Source: Rhopalosiphum padi
Lineage: Eukaryota; Arthropoda; Insecta; Hemiptera; Aphididae
DNA: 64,000 nucleotides
Assembly (NCBI RefSeq): GCF_020882245.1
Contig: NC_083600.1
Span: 9,486,001 to 9,550,000 of the forward strand
Direction of reading: 5' to 3'
The position numbers and the translations under genes were made by a program. The notes under the pieces are model-generated. The model saw nothing but the letters and a program-made list of their open reading frames with translations. It made no database searches and was not told where the DNA came from. Position 1 is the stretch's first letter; the number at the start of each line of letters is the position of its first letter. Shown here piece by piece: positions 50,301-64,000 of this stretch.

Positions 50301-52886
50301 AAGCAGATACATAATACTATTCATATAGTATAATATTAATATTATATCATCATGTGGTACCGTGTATGTATATAATACGATTACGATATATCTTTACCTC
50401 CTCTACGTGTCCCGCGCTAATTATTAAGATTGTCGCGTTTATACTATTTATAGGTAAATAATATTATCATCACAATATATCTCGTAATTTTGTCATATAT
50501 CTAGATAATATGATGACGACAAAATTAAAATTCGAAAACAAGTGAACTTTTTTTAATTCATTTGTTTTAGATTCTAAGTGATACATTATGTATATTTTTA
50601 AATTTTTTTATCATCTATTGGGGCAGTAAAAATGCATAGTTTTATGTTATACGTTTTCTAGTAGGAAAATATTTTAGAAATGTAGTTTATACTTAATGAG
50701 GTCATAAGTAAAATAACATTTTGGATTTTATACGTTTTTGACCAAATTGAGTTTCTTATTTTGTTGTAATTTAAAAATGAATAATTGTAAGATACTTTAA
50801 ATTTTCAACAAAGTTTATTTTAGAAATATTTATACTATTACATTATGTGAAAAATGTCAAAGTAGTTTGATTCTTTTTGATATTTTTATAGATATTTTAA
50901 ATTTTCTATTATTTTATTTTAGTTTTTACTACAAATGTTAATAAAAATTGTTCGCTCGGTTAAAAAGCTTGAAAATTTAAGAAAAGGTTCCACATAAGTG
51001 TTCATGCTAAAACTAAAAAGTAAAAAAAAAATTTACATAGATTTAAACAGCAAAACATTGCCGGGGTGACCCCTGGGGTCTATACTATATTTTTGTCTAG
51101 ATTTTTATTGCTCGTGACTTGACAAGCTGGAAAATATTAGGTACTGTATTATAAAATTTACTTTTAAGAAGTTAAACTTCATCCTATTATATCTATAATA
51201 TACTCTGCAACTATACATATTATTGTTATACAGATAGTTTTGTTTTCAATTACCTTCAAACGGAAGTAAAATACTTAATTATAAGTTTAACTTGACTTTT
51301 TTAAATGAACCGCTGCGATCACTAATATATAATAAACGTACTTTGTCTTTAGAAAACGTTTGAGTTAAAATATAGGTTTGTATTATTTTATTATGCTGCG
51401 TGTGTCATTAAATTTAATTCAGAAAGCTTAAGACAATCGCCATATAAATAATGACATACATAGTCAACAATAAATATACTCGTGGATGAAAACATGCCAT
51501 ATATTTTAATTTTAATTAAAAATCAGTCCGCAAGCATTTAGACGTTCGGCAACTGGTAAGTAAATTAAATAAATTTTGCTTGGCGTTTAATTTATCTTAG
51601 TTGTTTCCTTATTTGGTATTTATGGTTTGGTAAAAAAGTAATTTAAACATAATAGTTTTTTCACGTGTGTCTGCTATTTAGTTATTAAATGCTATATCTA
51701 CCTGTATGAAAATGTATAAAATGCTTAATTGCATTCGAAAATATCTTCATTTAGGCACGTAATAAAATGTTATTCACTCACCTGGTCTTAACAATATTGT
51801 TGTCTAGGGACTATTTAAGTGGTCATGCAAAACAATAATAATAATTCATTCAGCCAAACAGAACTAAAAAGACTGGAAGAGGCAGCATCTTTGCGAGTGA
51901 TAACTACACAAACGACCAAATAAATTATTGCCTAAGTTTTAGTCTAAGTGCTGTTTAAAACTTTCTCGGTCATTCCGTACATACAAATGTAAATACAATA
52001 CTTTTATTGTATTATATAATGAAACTATGATATTATGAGGATCGCAATATATTTTTTATACAGTGGTTTGTATCATTATAAATATTTCTCTAAATTTGTT
52101 GAGAACTTACTTTAAAAACTAAATTTTCAAATATACCTACCATTTATTAACCATTTCTCGGTACAATAAAAACATTTTTTTTTTTTTTTTTTGTAACAGT
52201 AATAATTTAATAGATAAACACTTATAGTCCTTAAATACCTAAATAGTATTTATATTAAGACTAGCCACGGTAAATTCACGATGAAAATTGTGTTTAATTA
52301 CTGATGTAGTTTATCTTTTGGCTTTTAATATAATATTTTATGTTTAGAACTGCACGTTAAACTATTTTTTGTATCCTTAAGCCATAAAAATCACGCTCAT
52401 CTCTGATTACACTGTCCAAAAACGAATCGCAAGCCGAAAATTTATGCAAATGCAATAATAATAAAAAAAAGGGGGAAATTACTGTATAGAAACGCAAATT
52501 GTTCCAATTAATTACACCTCGAGACTGCTAACGAAACATCTTTTTTTCTTTGCATTATATTATTATTTCCTCGCTTATTTTTTTCTCTCTTTTTTACGAC
52601 TACACAACCGTCGCTCGCCCAAGTTCTTGTTACGAATACCGTAAAGGCATTAAATTTCGAAAACAATGACGTTAATTCGCGGCACCACCGAGTAGTATCG
52701 CCTATCTCTCTGCCCGCCGTTTTATCACTGTTTTAACAGCTTTTCGCCAGATTCGTAAAAGAGCCTGCACAGGGTAGACATATCGTATATATATATTATA
52801 TAATGCAGCAGTGGCACTCTTTGCCTCCTCCCGGTTTTGGAAACATCAAATAATTTCATGGACGTCGGTCGGAAAGTCGACCGGAT

Positions 52887-52948
52887 TATATATATATATA
52901 TATATATTAAATACACACATACACACAACACACACATACACATACATG
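52887..52948. repeat. Compound (TA)n-(CA)n microsatellite
   Basis: A run of TA units (52887-52908) is followed by interrupted ACAC/CATA units to about 52948. Confidence 0.85.
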
Positions 52949-53175
52949 TACATATTACTAACTATTTATGTACGGCGAGCTTTCGGCACAACGATACGGG
53001 ATAGGGGTGACGGGAGTAATGAATGGACGAAACAATTGTGCGCGTTGTTCACAAACGGTCGAGGACTATATATTATAATATAATATGTATAATGTATGTA
53101 TATACGGATTTACGGGCGATGCGTGGCAATAGTAATAATATTATATATGTATATTGTATAGTGTATTATAATATT

Positions 53176-53210
53176 TTATTATTATTATTGTTATTATTAT
53201 TATTATTATA
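53176..53210. repeat. (TTA)n microsatellite
   Basis: Interrupted TTA/TTG triplets within AT-rich DNA. This run produces the poly-Leu stretch of an incidental ORF here. Confidence 0.85.
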
Positions 53211-53943
53211 TACGCGGCGAACCGAAAAAAATACTATACATCACGTTGACCCAAATGGCCAGATATCATATTATTTTAATACACATAGTGAGTATAACAA
53301 AAATTCGAGGCACTGTGCGTATACATTCTTTTTTTTCATTTAACCGAAAGAAAATAATTATAATTTGGTATTAAAATTTATTGAGTTATCGCTTCTTCGC
53401 TTCTGTATGAACATCGGATAGAAAAAACTTTGCTCAAGATCTGAACTAATTACTATCGATAATAATGCGTGTTGATGGGTATTCCACTGGCCTTTGATTC
53501 GATTAAACATTTAAACATATATTTTGTATCTGCTGAAATTTAATAAAACTGAGTATTATTAAATCATCAGTTCATTTATGACTTCGTTTAATGTTTATCT
53601 CGTTGAATCGTTTATGCCTTAAGTTTTAAACTTTTTGTCTCTGCCTGATATTATTATTATTCGTAGCGGCTTTAGTGTTAACCTTTATCAATCATGTAAG
53701 CTATTTAAAAATCAATATTTATTGCCAAATTTATGGATTAGAAGTAATTTTAATATACGCTGTAATTCAGTCATTGTGAAATATTTAAAATATAAATCGA
53801 TTGCGTAAAATACACGTGTATAAAATATATAATAATTAATATAAAAAATACATATTATTTATTAGTTTAGGTATTACATCCGTTCATATAGTTATGTAAA
53901 ATTCGTATTATTATAGTAACTTATGCGAAAAAACTGTTATTAC

Positions 53944-54433
53944 TAGAGCAAGGACTTTCTTGCATTTGCATATTTTTTGTGGTTAACTTTATTGTATGCT
54001 TAGTAAGCACACAATATATTTCACAATGTTTGTGATCAAATACTCAAAGTTTTTAGTGTATATTTTTGCATATTTTGACATTTTCAGGCATATTTTTGAT
54101 TATAAGAGCATATTTAAGTTTTATGTGCATGTTTTGATAATTTATTGAAAATTAAAAACTTCGGTAAATATTTTTTTTACAATTATATTAAACTGTGAAT
54201 TTGTCATAAGGATGATAGGGACTAATTTTTATTTTAAGATTAGATTAATTCTGTATTGAATGTATTACTGTTATTTTTATACATTAAGTACCTACATAGA
54301 AAATTGAATAAAATAAAATAATTAAAATAAATAAAATATTTAAAGAAATAATGTGATATTTTAGAGTAATATGGGTGTAATTTTTTTTAAAGCATATTTT
54401 ATTATTTTTTAGCACATAAAAGTCCTTGCCCTA
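53944..54433. mobile_element. hAT-like non-autonomous element, 490 bp, with internal GCATATTTT repeats
   Basis: Perfect 8-bp target duplication GTTATTAC at 53936-53943 and 54434-54441. Terminal inverted repeats TAGAGCAAGGACTTT (left) and TAGGGCAAGGACTTT (right, inverted) differ at one base. The interior carries at least five copies of GCATATTT or near variants in both halves. There is no transposase frame, so it depends on an autonomous relative. Confidence 0.8.
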
Positions 54434-56429
54434 GTTATTACTATATTTTTTGTTCTTAAGATTATGTTTTATAGTTTATTATAAAAATAAGGTTTGATTT
54501 GCTCGTATCTTTGTAGTTTTTTAAAACTATTCATTATAATTAACTTGTAAATATAAATTGTAATTCACAATTTGTAGAAGTATTTCATTGTGGAATTACG
54601 GTGAAAAGAATTTATATAAATTATATATGAAATTATAGTCAGGACGATAAGTATACAAGGATAATAATATATAAATGTATAATAACGATGACTGATGAGA
54701 GAGTATACTCTTCTTTGATATTTATCAATTCGTGCGTACCTATTCAATTGCACGCAAAAAAGAATATAATATGAGTGGTCTTCTTAATAATGCCAATTGT
54801 ATAATTTACCTATTAGTAGAAATAATATAATATTGAATTTCGTGAACTCTGTGAACGGCATAATTTCTACAAGCGAATCGCTGTGGTTTGTAACTTTAAA
54901 AATTTAAATATTTTGCTACCAGTTATATTGTTAAAAATTGTACCTTTATATTAAAATATATATTTTTTAATTAGTATGAAGTCAACGCACATTACAAATT
55001 AATACGACAGAATTACAGAATAAGTTAAACATTTTTTATTTTATGACACCTGTATGATTGTATGAATTATTTTAATTCTATAATTCCTGTATTAAAATAT
55101 TACTATAATTTGTTTCGTTATATTTCAAATCATAAAAATGTATCCTAAATAATATACATTGATATATATTGATATTCATCGATATTGTTTTAGATGGATT
55201 GAATCGTAGGTGTCGAATATATCTTGGCATTGAGTAAGTCATTTAAATCATTACATTATGGATTGTATGTGTTAAATATTAATTTAATAATAAATTATTG
55301 CATGTAAGAAACGATTATGAGCAAATATGGGTCATCAGCCTATGTTATTAATTGTAAATATTATATTTTATGATATATTTAAGATGTTATTATTATAGTA
55401 ATTTATTTTATATTGAATATATTTTATATGATTAATTTATTAATTTATTAATAGTAGGTTGTATAGGTACTATAAAAAAATTCTAATTTTAAACGTTCAT
55501 AAAAAATTATATTAGCTTGAAAGTGCCCTCTAAGTACAAACTAAATTCACTTTCTTATCATAAAAGATATTTAACTTAAAAATCTAAGCATTTTACTAAT
55601 TCAAAAAGTTATGACACACATATTGTACAATCAATACATCCATTGCTCCCCTCAAAACCTAAAATATGTTGTAAAATGTAATTTCATTTAAAATAAAGGC
55701 ATACAAATTAAAAAAAAAAAAGTAAATCGTATTTAAGTACTCTACAAAAAAGCACGCTATATTCAAATAAATAACAAACGTTAACATCCTCGATAATTAT
55801 TATTCTAGTATAGCCACGGTTACGTGTTAATCGTAAAACCTTCCAAAAACAATTTTAATATTCTTATATAAATGGTAGTAAAATTTAAATAATAATAATT
55901 TTGTTTTTTTAACCGTGCTCATTTGTTTAACGAAATCAGATTCAAATTTACATAAAAAAATATATATATTTATTATTACTACTATATAAATCGCATGGAT
56001 TGGAATATAAATGATTTTATTGTAAAATTTCCGAACATGAATAATAATATTACCAAATGTTTTTATAGACCAAATACAAATGACTTATTTATCATACAAA
56101 AAGATTATGTGGGATTACTCGAAATATTATTATTTTCAGTTAAATCGTATTATGTAAACTTCCCCTTTGCGCTTATTGATGTTTTGAGAAGAGTCCACGT
56201 GCACGTACGTACCTACTATATTAATTGCATATAAGATATACAATTAAATTATTTCAATTTTCAAACATTAAATTCAGTCGAAATAATTATTTTAAGATCT
56301 AATGACGACGATTTCCAGCGTAAATAAGTCGTAATCGCATAAACGTTGGGTCATATAATATTAGAACGTATTTAACATTATTAATACGTCACAATAATAT
56401 TACACATTATCATATAATATTAGTCGTAC
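54434..56429. other. AT-rich noncoding interval
   Basis: No supported gene. The string GTCCACGTGCACGT near 56192-56205 matches the E-box palindrome at 40.65 kb. ORFs here (79 codons or fewer) are AT-driven. Confidence 0.45.
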
Positions 56430-57130
56430 AGTACGCGCGGCTGGCTGGCTGTATAACGAGAAGTGTAATAAGACGGACGTCAGGCTGCAATCTATACAAT
56501 AATTTATCTCTCGTCTCGCAACGATAATTAGCCGTAAACAATTGTTGCTAAAGTGTTTCGCAAGTTTCAAGAATCACATAGGTGCACGCGACGGCACATA
56601 CGGAATATACCTAGTAATCTCTCTGTTTGCCAATCACTCTTTCTCTCTCCGTCATTCCTCGTAATACAACACTACTACTCTTGTTTGCTCGTTTAATATG
56701 CACTGTTTAAAACCTTTACCGCCCCGTGTTCATTAAAAGCTCATCATGACTGCGATGCCTTTGCCCTCTCACTGACGCGCGCGCGCTCTCTCTCTCTCTT
56801 CTCTATATGTAGATACGTATATATATATATATATATATATAACACCTATATATCTTTTCCGCTGCACACTCGCTCTCTTTCGCTCTCGATCGGTATCGCC
56901 CCACGTCACTCTAAATCCATTACCAGCCGACATAGTTTGTCACTTCGAACGCCCAAAGTCGGATCGCACAAATGTATTGCCGATCTTAATGGCCACTTAC
57001 TGCAGTGGTCGACTGTAGGTTAATCAATTGAATATTTGAGTACTTTGAAAAGCAATCGTACAGTTATCAAAGACCTTTTTGGGTATATCCATCGGATACC
57101 GTTTTATCTTTATTTTATATTCCGCAGCAG
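56430..57130. other. GC-richer, CT-rich island with microsatellites
   Basis: Contains a (GC)n run, a CT run and a long TA run (listed separately) and many CTCTCT/GAGA-type strings. It resembles an insect promoter or GAGA-rich regulatory element, but no adjacent coding exon was found. Confidence 0.35.
56776..56841. repeat. Compound (GC)n-(CT)n-(TA)n microsatellite
   Basis: Five GC units, then about eight CT units, a short spacer, then about twelve TA units. Confidence 0.85.
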
Positions 57131-60100
57131 ATCCAGTATTCAGCCTGTAAATGATATTTGCTACTGTAATAGACGGTTTTTTTAAAACTCTATTGCCGGC
57201 TTTATTGTAAAAGATAATCGATATTTCGCACTTTATCAGCTCTTGATATACATTAACCAGCTATATATATAGTATAGTTAGCATATATGTTTAGACGTAT
57301 AGTTCACAGTTATGTTAATTGATTCAATTATTTATCTAGCCGTAATAACACAAATAAAAATCAACGTTTTTTTCAAACAGAAGTAATAAAGGTAAAATTC
57401 TATATGTACGAAGACCAAAGTAAGTATCATAAAGAATTAACATGGTTCAATAATTAACCCTCATAAACCATAAAATAATTTAAAAATAGTTATTCAATAT
57501 AGATTTTCTGATAAAAAGTTTAGAGATTGAAATCGCTCACTTTATATTCTAGACATCATTATAGTTGTATAGGTACCTATTTAGTACCTTGTACCAGGTG
57601 GATGGGTAGTTTTGTTTTGTCGTTCAAATTCCACAGGACACAAGAAGTTCGGTTTTTATGTTTCGTACGTTTTACTGGTTTACAAGACGCGTGTACGTGT
57701 TACTCATAAATCATAATACATTATAATACCATAAGCGTTCTTCGCGATAAAATATAATATAAAAAACATAAAACACGTTGGGTGGTTTATATAATATTTT
57801 TTTATAATAATAATAACAATAAGAATTATTATTATTATATTATATCATATTATTTAAGACCCGGTTGGAATAATGCGGAGACGATGGCTCCGCGTGACGG
57901 CAATAACGGCGCCACAACAGCAGCAACAGCACACGCAGCAGTTGTCGTCGTACCATAACGGTCCTCGCTATATCCCCTCGTTGGCTCTTTGTACAATTAA
58001 CGAACTCCCGTTAATGAGACTTTTTTCATTTTCCCCCTCCCACGCTATAACCTTTAAGCAACGATACCTACCGAATACTTTGACAACGATTCGAGCGTAA
58101 ACTGTATACTGTGTAACTGTAATATACAGTGTATGCTAAGACGATGCGAAACGAACAGTGGAGCGTTATGGAGGTTGTGGCGAAGGGGTTGAAGGTAGTA
58201 GTTTTTATTTGGGGGGAGGTAACACGGCGGTGTTGAGTAGCGTACAATTTCGGAAAAAGTTTAACCCCATCACGTCTCGTTCCCCTTCGACAACAAAGCT
58301 TCCCTTAAACACAATTTTTGCTACCGGTCGGAGGTAGTGATTTCTGGTCCATTTGACAATTTTGTACGTTACCTGTAACAAAAAAACAAAACAAAAACAT
58401 TAACAACTTTTTATTTATTTTTATTCATTACACGACCATTAAAAATGACATTCTAGTTAGCGTAATAAATATACTTCGTAATTATCACAGTTATAGTACG
58501 ATCGTTCTTATAATAACCAAACGCAAATGCAATTTGATAAATTAAAGTTATTTTCGGCATCTTTGTTTTGAAACATCTGGCGAAAGAACTCTAAACATAA
58601 TAATTTTGTTAAATCTCCGAAAATTCAGAATTCTCGTAAATATCAATTAACTATATAGAAAATTGCTTTGTACAACGGACAACTATAATTGTGATTTTCA
58701 TGAACACTATAATTATTTATTAATGTACAATTCAAGCAACGAAATGCGATTTGTTATAACGATACTACCTATATACAATAACAGTAAAATATAAATTTGT
58801 ATTTAAATAAAAATCTTTTGTACTGACTACGATTTTCTATGATATAATAATATTCTCGACATTTATTTTTTGAATGATTCTAAAAATACTTTTAAAATTG
58901 ATAAATGAGAAAATATACATATTATTACATTTTTACTATACAAAATATATGATATTTGAAAATTTATTTTAAAAAAAACATTGTTTAAATCTTTGAAACA
59001 TATTATATTTATTATAATTAATTTTAATTATTATTTATTAAAATATTTAACATTTTATATATTATACAAGCTAATTTTTGTTTTGTCTTGTTAAATATTT
59101 TCGATATTTTTTTATTGCATATTTTGTTGCTTTAAAAAATAAATAACATAGTTTTGTAAATTATTTTATACTGTAATGAATAATTAAAGAAATAATAATT
59201 AGGTACGACATTTAATTAGACAAAATTCAGGATGTTATTTTCATCATTGACCTTTATATTTTGTTTTCGATGACTTGACCATTACATATTTTATATTTTT
59301 ATAATTTTAAATAACATATATATTATGTTATCAAAATTATGCCATAAAACTATCATGGTTAATGATTTTTGTAGTATACAATTATTTCTTTAATGTTATA
59401 TGTTTGTATGTAATGTGAACATTATTTTATAAAGGTAAATTTAAAATAAAATACCTATGCTTTATAAAATTAATTTTCTTTAAGCATGTTTGTTTATTTC
59501 TGATTTCCCAATGATGGAATTTTAATTTAAACTCAAACAATAGTTATTTGAAAACTTATTTATCTATTAAACTATTTTATATATAAAAAAAAAATAAAAT
59601 ATATATTAATGAAATAATTTTTTTTCAACCTGAATCAGTGTATTCAATAACACACATTTCTTGTTAGAAATTGGACTGTCGTTATGTTAACGTTGAGTTG
59701 GATAACTTTGTCAGGATTATACTTTGTGGCAAAATAAATGGAGTTTTAAAAACTTTATTTACTAATTTAAACGACGTCGTTTCGACTGGAAATTACTTTT
59801 GAGTTGCAATCAATGAAGAAGAATTCAAAAACGAGAGCTTGTTTATTTTCACTTAGCCTGAAGATCAAAATTTCGATTGAAAAAAATAAAATATTGTTAC
59901 CACGTTAATCAAAGTATTTTATATTGTTGTAGTAAAAATGGTAAACCAGACCTGTACAAAATAAATGTGTGTGTGTGCGCGCAGAGCGCATATACAACAG
60001 ATGGTTTTTTGGGACTAGAGAAAATAAAGAAGAGATACAAAGAAAGAAACGGTGTGAGATTTATGCGGCGCGTGTGCATCTAATAAAACATTTGGTAGGA

Positions 60101-63100
60101 TTAAGTGATCAGTCAAAACGTAAAATGGGAAAAAACTGTTATTCGTCTTCTTTCGGGAGTATATACAACATTATATACTCGTATACCTAATACCTATAGT
60201 AGACATAGTGCGACATCAATGCGGCCGGCAGACGACGACGACTATGTAGTGAGTAAGGACTATTACCACTTAAAAGGTGAGGTACTTGAACCCTTTCACA
60301 GTGGGAGGGCCACGTGTTAGCAACCCGAAGGGCACGGGCCAAAAGCCAGCCACGGAAAGAAAGAAAAAAAAAAACCGAACAAACGCTGGAAATTTGACTT
60401 GTGAACACTCTGTCTTTCTCTCTTTCATTGGAAATGTTGAATGTATATAAGAGGTACTTGTAAAATATAAGGTAAGTATTATTTGAAAAAAAAGTCGTAA
60501 AAACGTCTAATTAAAGTTAAGCTACAAACAATGAATGTCTCTCGACTTGTAGTAGGTAGGCAGTTGTTAAGTTTTTGGATTGGATCCAGTAGCTTTGGAT
60601 GACAAGAAAATAGCGTCAAAATATCACTATATTTACAGAATATGGTCCAAGTTGTTTGTTGCATTTTAATGAACCGAACACTATAGACACTGCGTAGTTG
60701 TATTACGCTTGTACACGATATAAAACATGTATTACATAACACTACAATAATAATCGTTTAATCAATATTGGTCATATTAGGACGTCAGGCGAATGTCAAT
60801 CGTTAAAGATTTTATTTTCAATCATTTTAAGTTTTGATTTCCAATTTGCATTGGAAATAGGAATTTTACCATCAGTGTATTTTAATAACAACAAAACATG
60901 CTATACGTACTATATGTACGTATCTATGTAGTTAAACCGACTCTGTGCAATTATGTTAAGTAACTTGTAATTAATTGTTACTACTGTCACTACTGATAAT
61001 AATTTCTTTAATGCTCGGGATTTTGTCATATTATATGCTGACTACTGAGCTACACGAATCCGTTCATTCGGAAAATGCTGTATTGTTTATCAGTTCTCGG
61101 TTTTACAATACCCTTTGTTGTATTCTAGTTTGCGGGCTGCGAGTACATACATTATTATTGAAACGTATGAGTGATATTTTTATTTATTATTCTTTTTTGA
61201 TTTTGAGTAATGGTCTGACATTAATTTCAGTTTCATTGCTTATCCTGTTTAAATGTTATCGGAAGGAATTAAATTAATGAACTAATTGCGTGTAAGTCAT
61301 CGTACGAGGTAATACAATAGTAGCTAGTGCATACGCAATTAATATCCATATTTTCCATTATATGTCAAGAATTGTACGATTATGTTTACTAATATATCTT
61401 CATCCAACCTCTAAAAAGTCTAAAACGAACCACTTAGTGGTAAACGTACGGTTTAACTATAATATTGCTTTGCAATTATTTATCGTGACACTACGGTTAC
61501 TACATCATAATTCTTGTAAGTAATTTTATTTATAATTTACTAATTCATTTTTCGAATCTTAACAGCTAGCATAATGATTTTCATTATGATTAACGATTAT
61601 ACATTTTACGATATTAGTACCAAAATAAAATATATAACTTTTAAAATAACAAATAACTATTACGTAATATTAAGTTTACAGGAAATTGGCAACAGTTCAC
61701 TGAAAAATATATTTTAAAAATAAGATTTCCAACTAATTTTATATGTTCCAATTTAACTGTGCCATTTTGTTAATTAAAATGAAACATCGCACTCTTGGCA
61801 AAAGTGCAATTTGTCGAATTCTCATATTATATCGACGAAACACAATATGAAATCGTTATCGTTATTATATTTAAGACTTGACATTGCTTTTCAACAGCAC
61901 GACCATGTTTTTATATCTATATTTTTAGGTAGTCTGCATAAACATTAAACAATAACGATAAAACGTCAACGACGCGCCATAGTTGTGGCTTTTATAGTGG
62001 TGGCGCCCACTTCGGACGCGTGCCAAGACGACTGAAAAATGAACTTTCCTTTCATAAATGTCTGACCAAATTATTTCACTCATTTTTGTATACTTCGTTG
62101 GTTTCCCTGACTTTTTGTATGTCGTTTTCAATAACTGGATTGATCGATGTATTTATTGCTTGCGTGTCATTAATGCATAATATATTATTACATGGTAGTA
62201 GCGAAAAACCACTTTTAATAGATTAAGAGGTTTATTGTTTCAATTTAGTTTATTTTTTTGAAACTTTTTTTAATATCAATAATTTATTTACATTTTGCAA
62301 TTTTTTTCACTTTGACATCGACTAATAAAATTAACTTATTCAATTCAAATTTAATTTTAATGATTAAAAAGCTAGGTAAATAAAACTTTTGATTTTAAAA
62401 AAGTAAACATCATGTCTTGTATTTTTAACTGTTTTAACTGTTTTAAATATTTTCATATTGTTATTTATACCCAAATTATTTTAGTATACCTAACATTAAT
62501 AATTTGAATTTTAGCAGTGTGATATGACCATTAGGCAATTAGGATGTAATAATATTCCTCCACACTTTTATAAATGTAATGTTATTAAAACTATAAAATA
62601 TTTTTTCTGTTGTGTAAATGAATTCCTCTAAGTATACAAAAAATATAAAACATATTATTGAAAAATAGTTTACATATATATACACAAATTTCTACCTGAA
62701 AAATAAGTGTTGACCAGGTTTTTAAATACCTACATTAAAATTAAAAAAATGTGTGGAAATAGTAAACACTTAATGTTTTTTGTTTATTTTTAATCAATTG
62801 TTAAAATATTTTAAATCAAAATACGGGTTTTATGATATTTTTAAATTATATAAAAATAATTTGTGTATTGTGTTTTATTTTCAATAAACATTTATAGTGT
62901 TCTTTTAGGAAATATGAAAAATATTACGATAAAAATACTTTGGGGTTCATTTACGCTTAGTTCTCTTTTCTTGAATATAGCAAAGCCATAAAAATAAAAT
63001 TATGGGCCATTTTCGTATTTTCTGTTATTGCGATACATTTAACTTCCTTACTGTCTATATGTTGTATTGTAACATAATACAGGCCCAACAACCAAATGTT

Positions 63101-64000
63101 ATCATATTATATTTTACTTTTATCTGAAGTTAGTATACGCATTTTTTTTAAAATCTTTTGAGTATTATAAATGAGCGTAAAGGGTGTTTTTTGTTCAATA
63201 ATATTAACATCGAATACTATAGTTGTTTAGCAACGTCCTAACAATTTACATTTTATTTAGTATATAATTCATTCATATAAGCAATGTGATTCATATCTGT
63301 AGATTATATACGTTTAATACAGGTTTTAAGATAATTATTGATTTTAAACTCGTAAAGGAACATCATTAGGTTACCATTATTATATAATTGGATATAGTGT
63401 TAACAATAATATACAGGTGACTGTGGATTTGGTTGCATCGTGAATCATGAAATTCTGTGAATAAATCGTTGTTTGAAAAAGATAACATCTACAGGAAAAA
63501 AACGAACAAAATGATTCACTTATGCAAATTAAACATCAATACCATCGTTAGTAAATAAATAAATAGTTAATTTTTATTGTTTCTGGTTTATCTAAAATGT
63601 TTTAATATCAATTGAAAATAATTTTCTGTTTAAAATATAACATAATAGGTTATTATTTAGGTATCACCTTATTGGCTTTATGGTAATGTAATTTTAACTA
63701 ATCATAACAGTTATCCTGATGTTTAACGTAGCTAATACACTAAATGTCTAAATTGATCATATATTTTAACGATAATTTAAATAGCTTACTATAACTTTCA
63801 GATTTTAATATTTTTCATAAATATGTGGTACATTGATATTGGCCTGAAACTGGAAATCGTCGTTTATGTGTCTTTCCTACATTTTCATAATTAATAGTCG
63901 TGAGAGGTGAGATTTTCTGGGATCAAAACAACGGTAATGGAGGTTTTGGTTGAAAATATCCTAAGTAATGTGGTTCACACTACGATTACTATTTACATGA
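57131..64000. other. Noncoding right end of the window
   Basis: AT-rich, with GC-richer patches at about 57870-58370 and 59960-60420. The latter contains a short frame ending MRPADDDDYV at a GTGAGT donor (60222-60251), too short to support. A 100-codon hydrophobic frame at 60975-61277 looks like chance. No exon, RNA gene or transposon end was recognised with confidence. Confidence 0.4.

Larger units (their letters stand above)
50301..53943. other. Noncoding interval
   Basis: AT-rich, with a GC-richer island at about 52580-53080. An odd palindrome GACCCCTGGGGTC lies at 51068-51080. Microsatellites are listed separately. No supported gene. Confidence 0.45.

Noticed and set aside
50621..51113. 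Possible inverted-repeat element with ends GGGCAGTAAAAAT / GAGCAATAAAAAT
   Set aside because: Ends match at only 11 of 13 AT-rich positions and no target duplication was found.
60975..61277. Hydrophobic 100-codon + strand frame resembling a small membrane protein
   Set aside because: Leu/Ile/Ser-rich composition is expected from AT-rich DNA; no supporting promoter, splice or family evidence.
1..64000. CRISPR arrays, rRNA and tRNA genes
   Set aside because: No regularly spaced direct repeats, no conserved rRNA segments and no tRNA cloverleaf signatures were recognised.

Overview
This is an AT-rich eukaryotic nuclear window with spliced genes, GT-AG introns, many (TA)n and (ATT)n runs and several short inverted-repeat transposons. 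The proteins are clearly animal and the gene structures look insect. Base composition and repeat style fit a hemipteran, most likely an aphid; that taxonomic call is inference. No bacterial-type features (operons, CRISPR, phage) were seen.

Layout. The first 26.8 kb is gene-dense and carries four protein-coding genes whose exons I could join in frame. (1) 2140-2919, + strand: the last three coding exons of a phosphatidylinositol-5-phosphate 4-kinase (PIP4K2), whose 5' part lies off the left edge. (2) 3349-4811, - strand: a complete three-exon mitochondrial CISD3-type protein with two CDGSH iron-sulfur motifs. (3) 5454-14382, + strand: a complete 20-exon UBE4B (Ufd2-type E4/E3 U-box ubiquitin ligase) of 1105 residues, starting divergently from CISD3 across about 640 bp. 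(4) 15315-26815, - strand: fourteen coding exons of a large Dok-7-like PH-PTB adaptor that converges on UBE4B. Its extreme N-terminus was not found.

From about 26.8 kb to the right edge (about 37 kb) I see no confidently spliced gene. This stretch holds AT-rich low-complexity DNA, islands of higher GC content with only incidental ORFs, E-box-like palindromes, microsatellites and non-autonomous transposons. At 47454-47621 there is one convincing but isolated candidate first coding exon on the + strand, of unknown identity. Most of this region is probably upstream intron or regulatory DNA of the Dok-7-like gene and/or of a + strand gene continuing to the right.

The genes act in separate processes: phosphoinositide signalling, mitochondrial Fe-S chemistry, ubiquitin chain elongation and receptor tyrosine kinase adaptor signalling. 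They look like chance neighbours rather than one system. The most informative object is the Dok-7-like adaptor: it keeps the Dok-7 PH/PTB core and Crk-type YDTP sites, and adds IRS-like YMNL/YMTM sites and repeated cysteine clusters. Five transposon-like elements have terminal inverted repeats; two of them have perfect 8-bp target duplications and one a near-perfect one, which place these in the hAT group. I found no evidence for a wholly new biological system and say so plainly.
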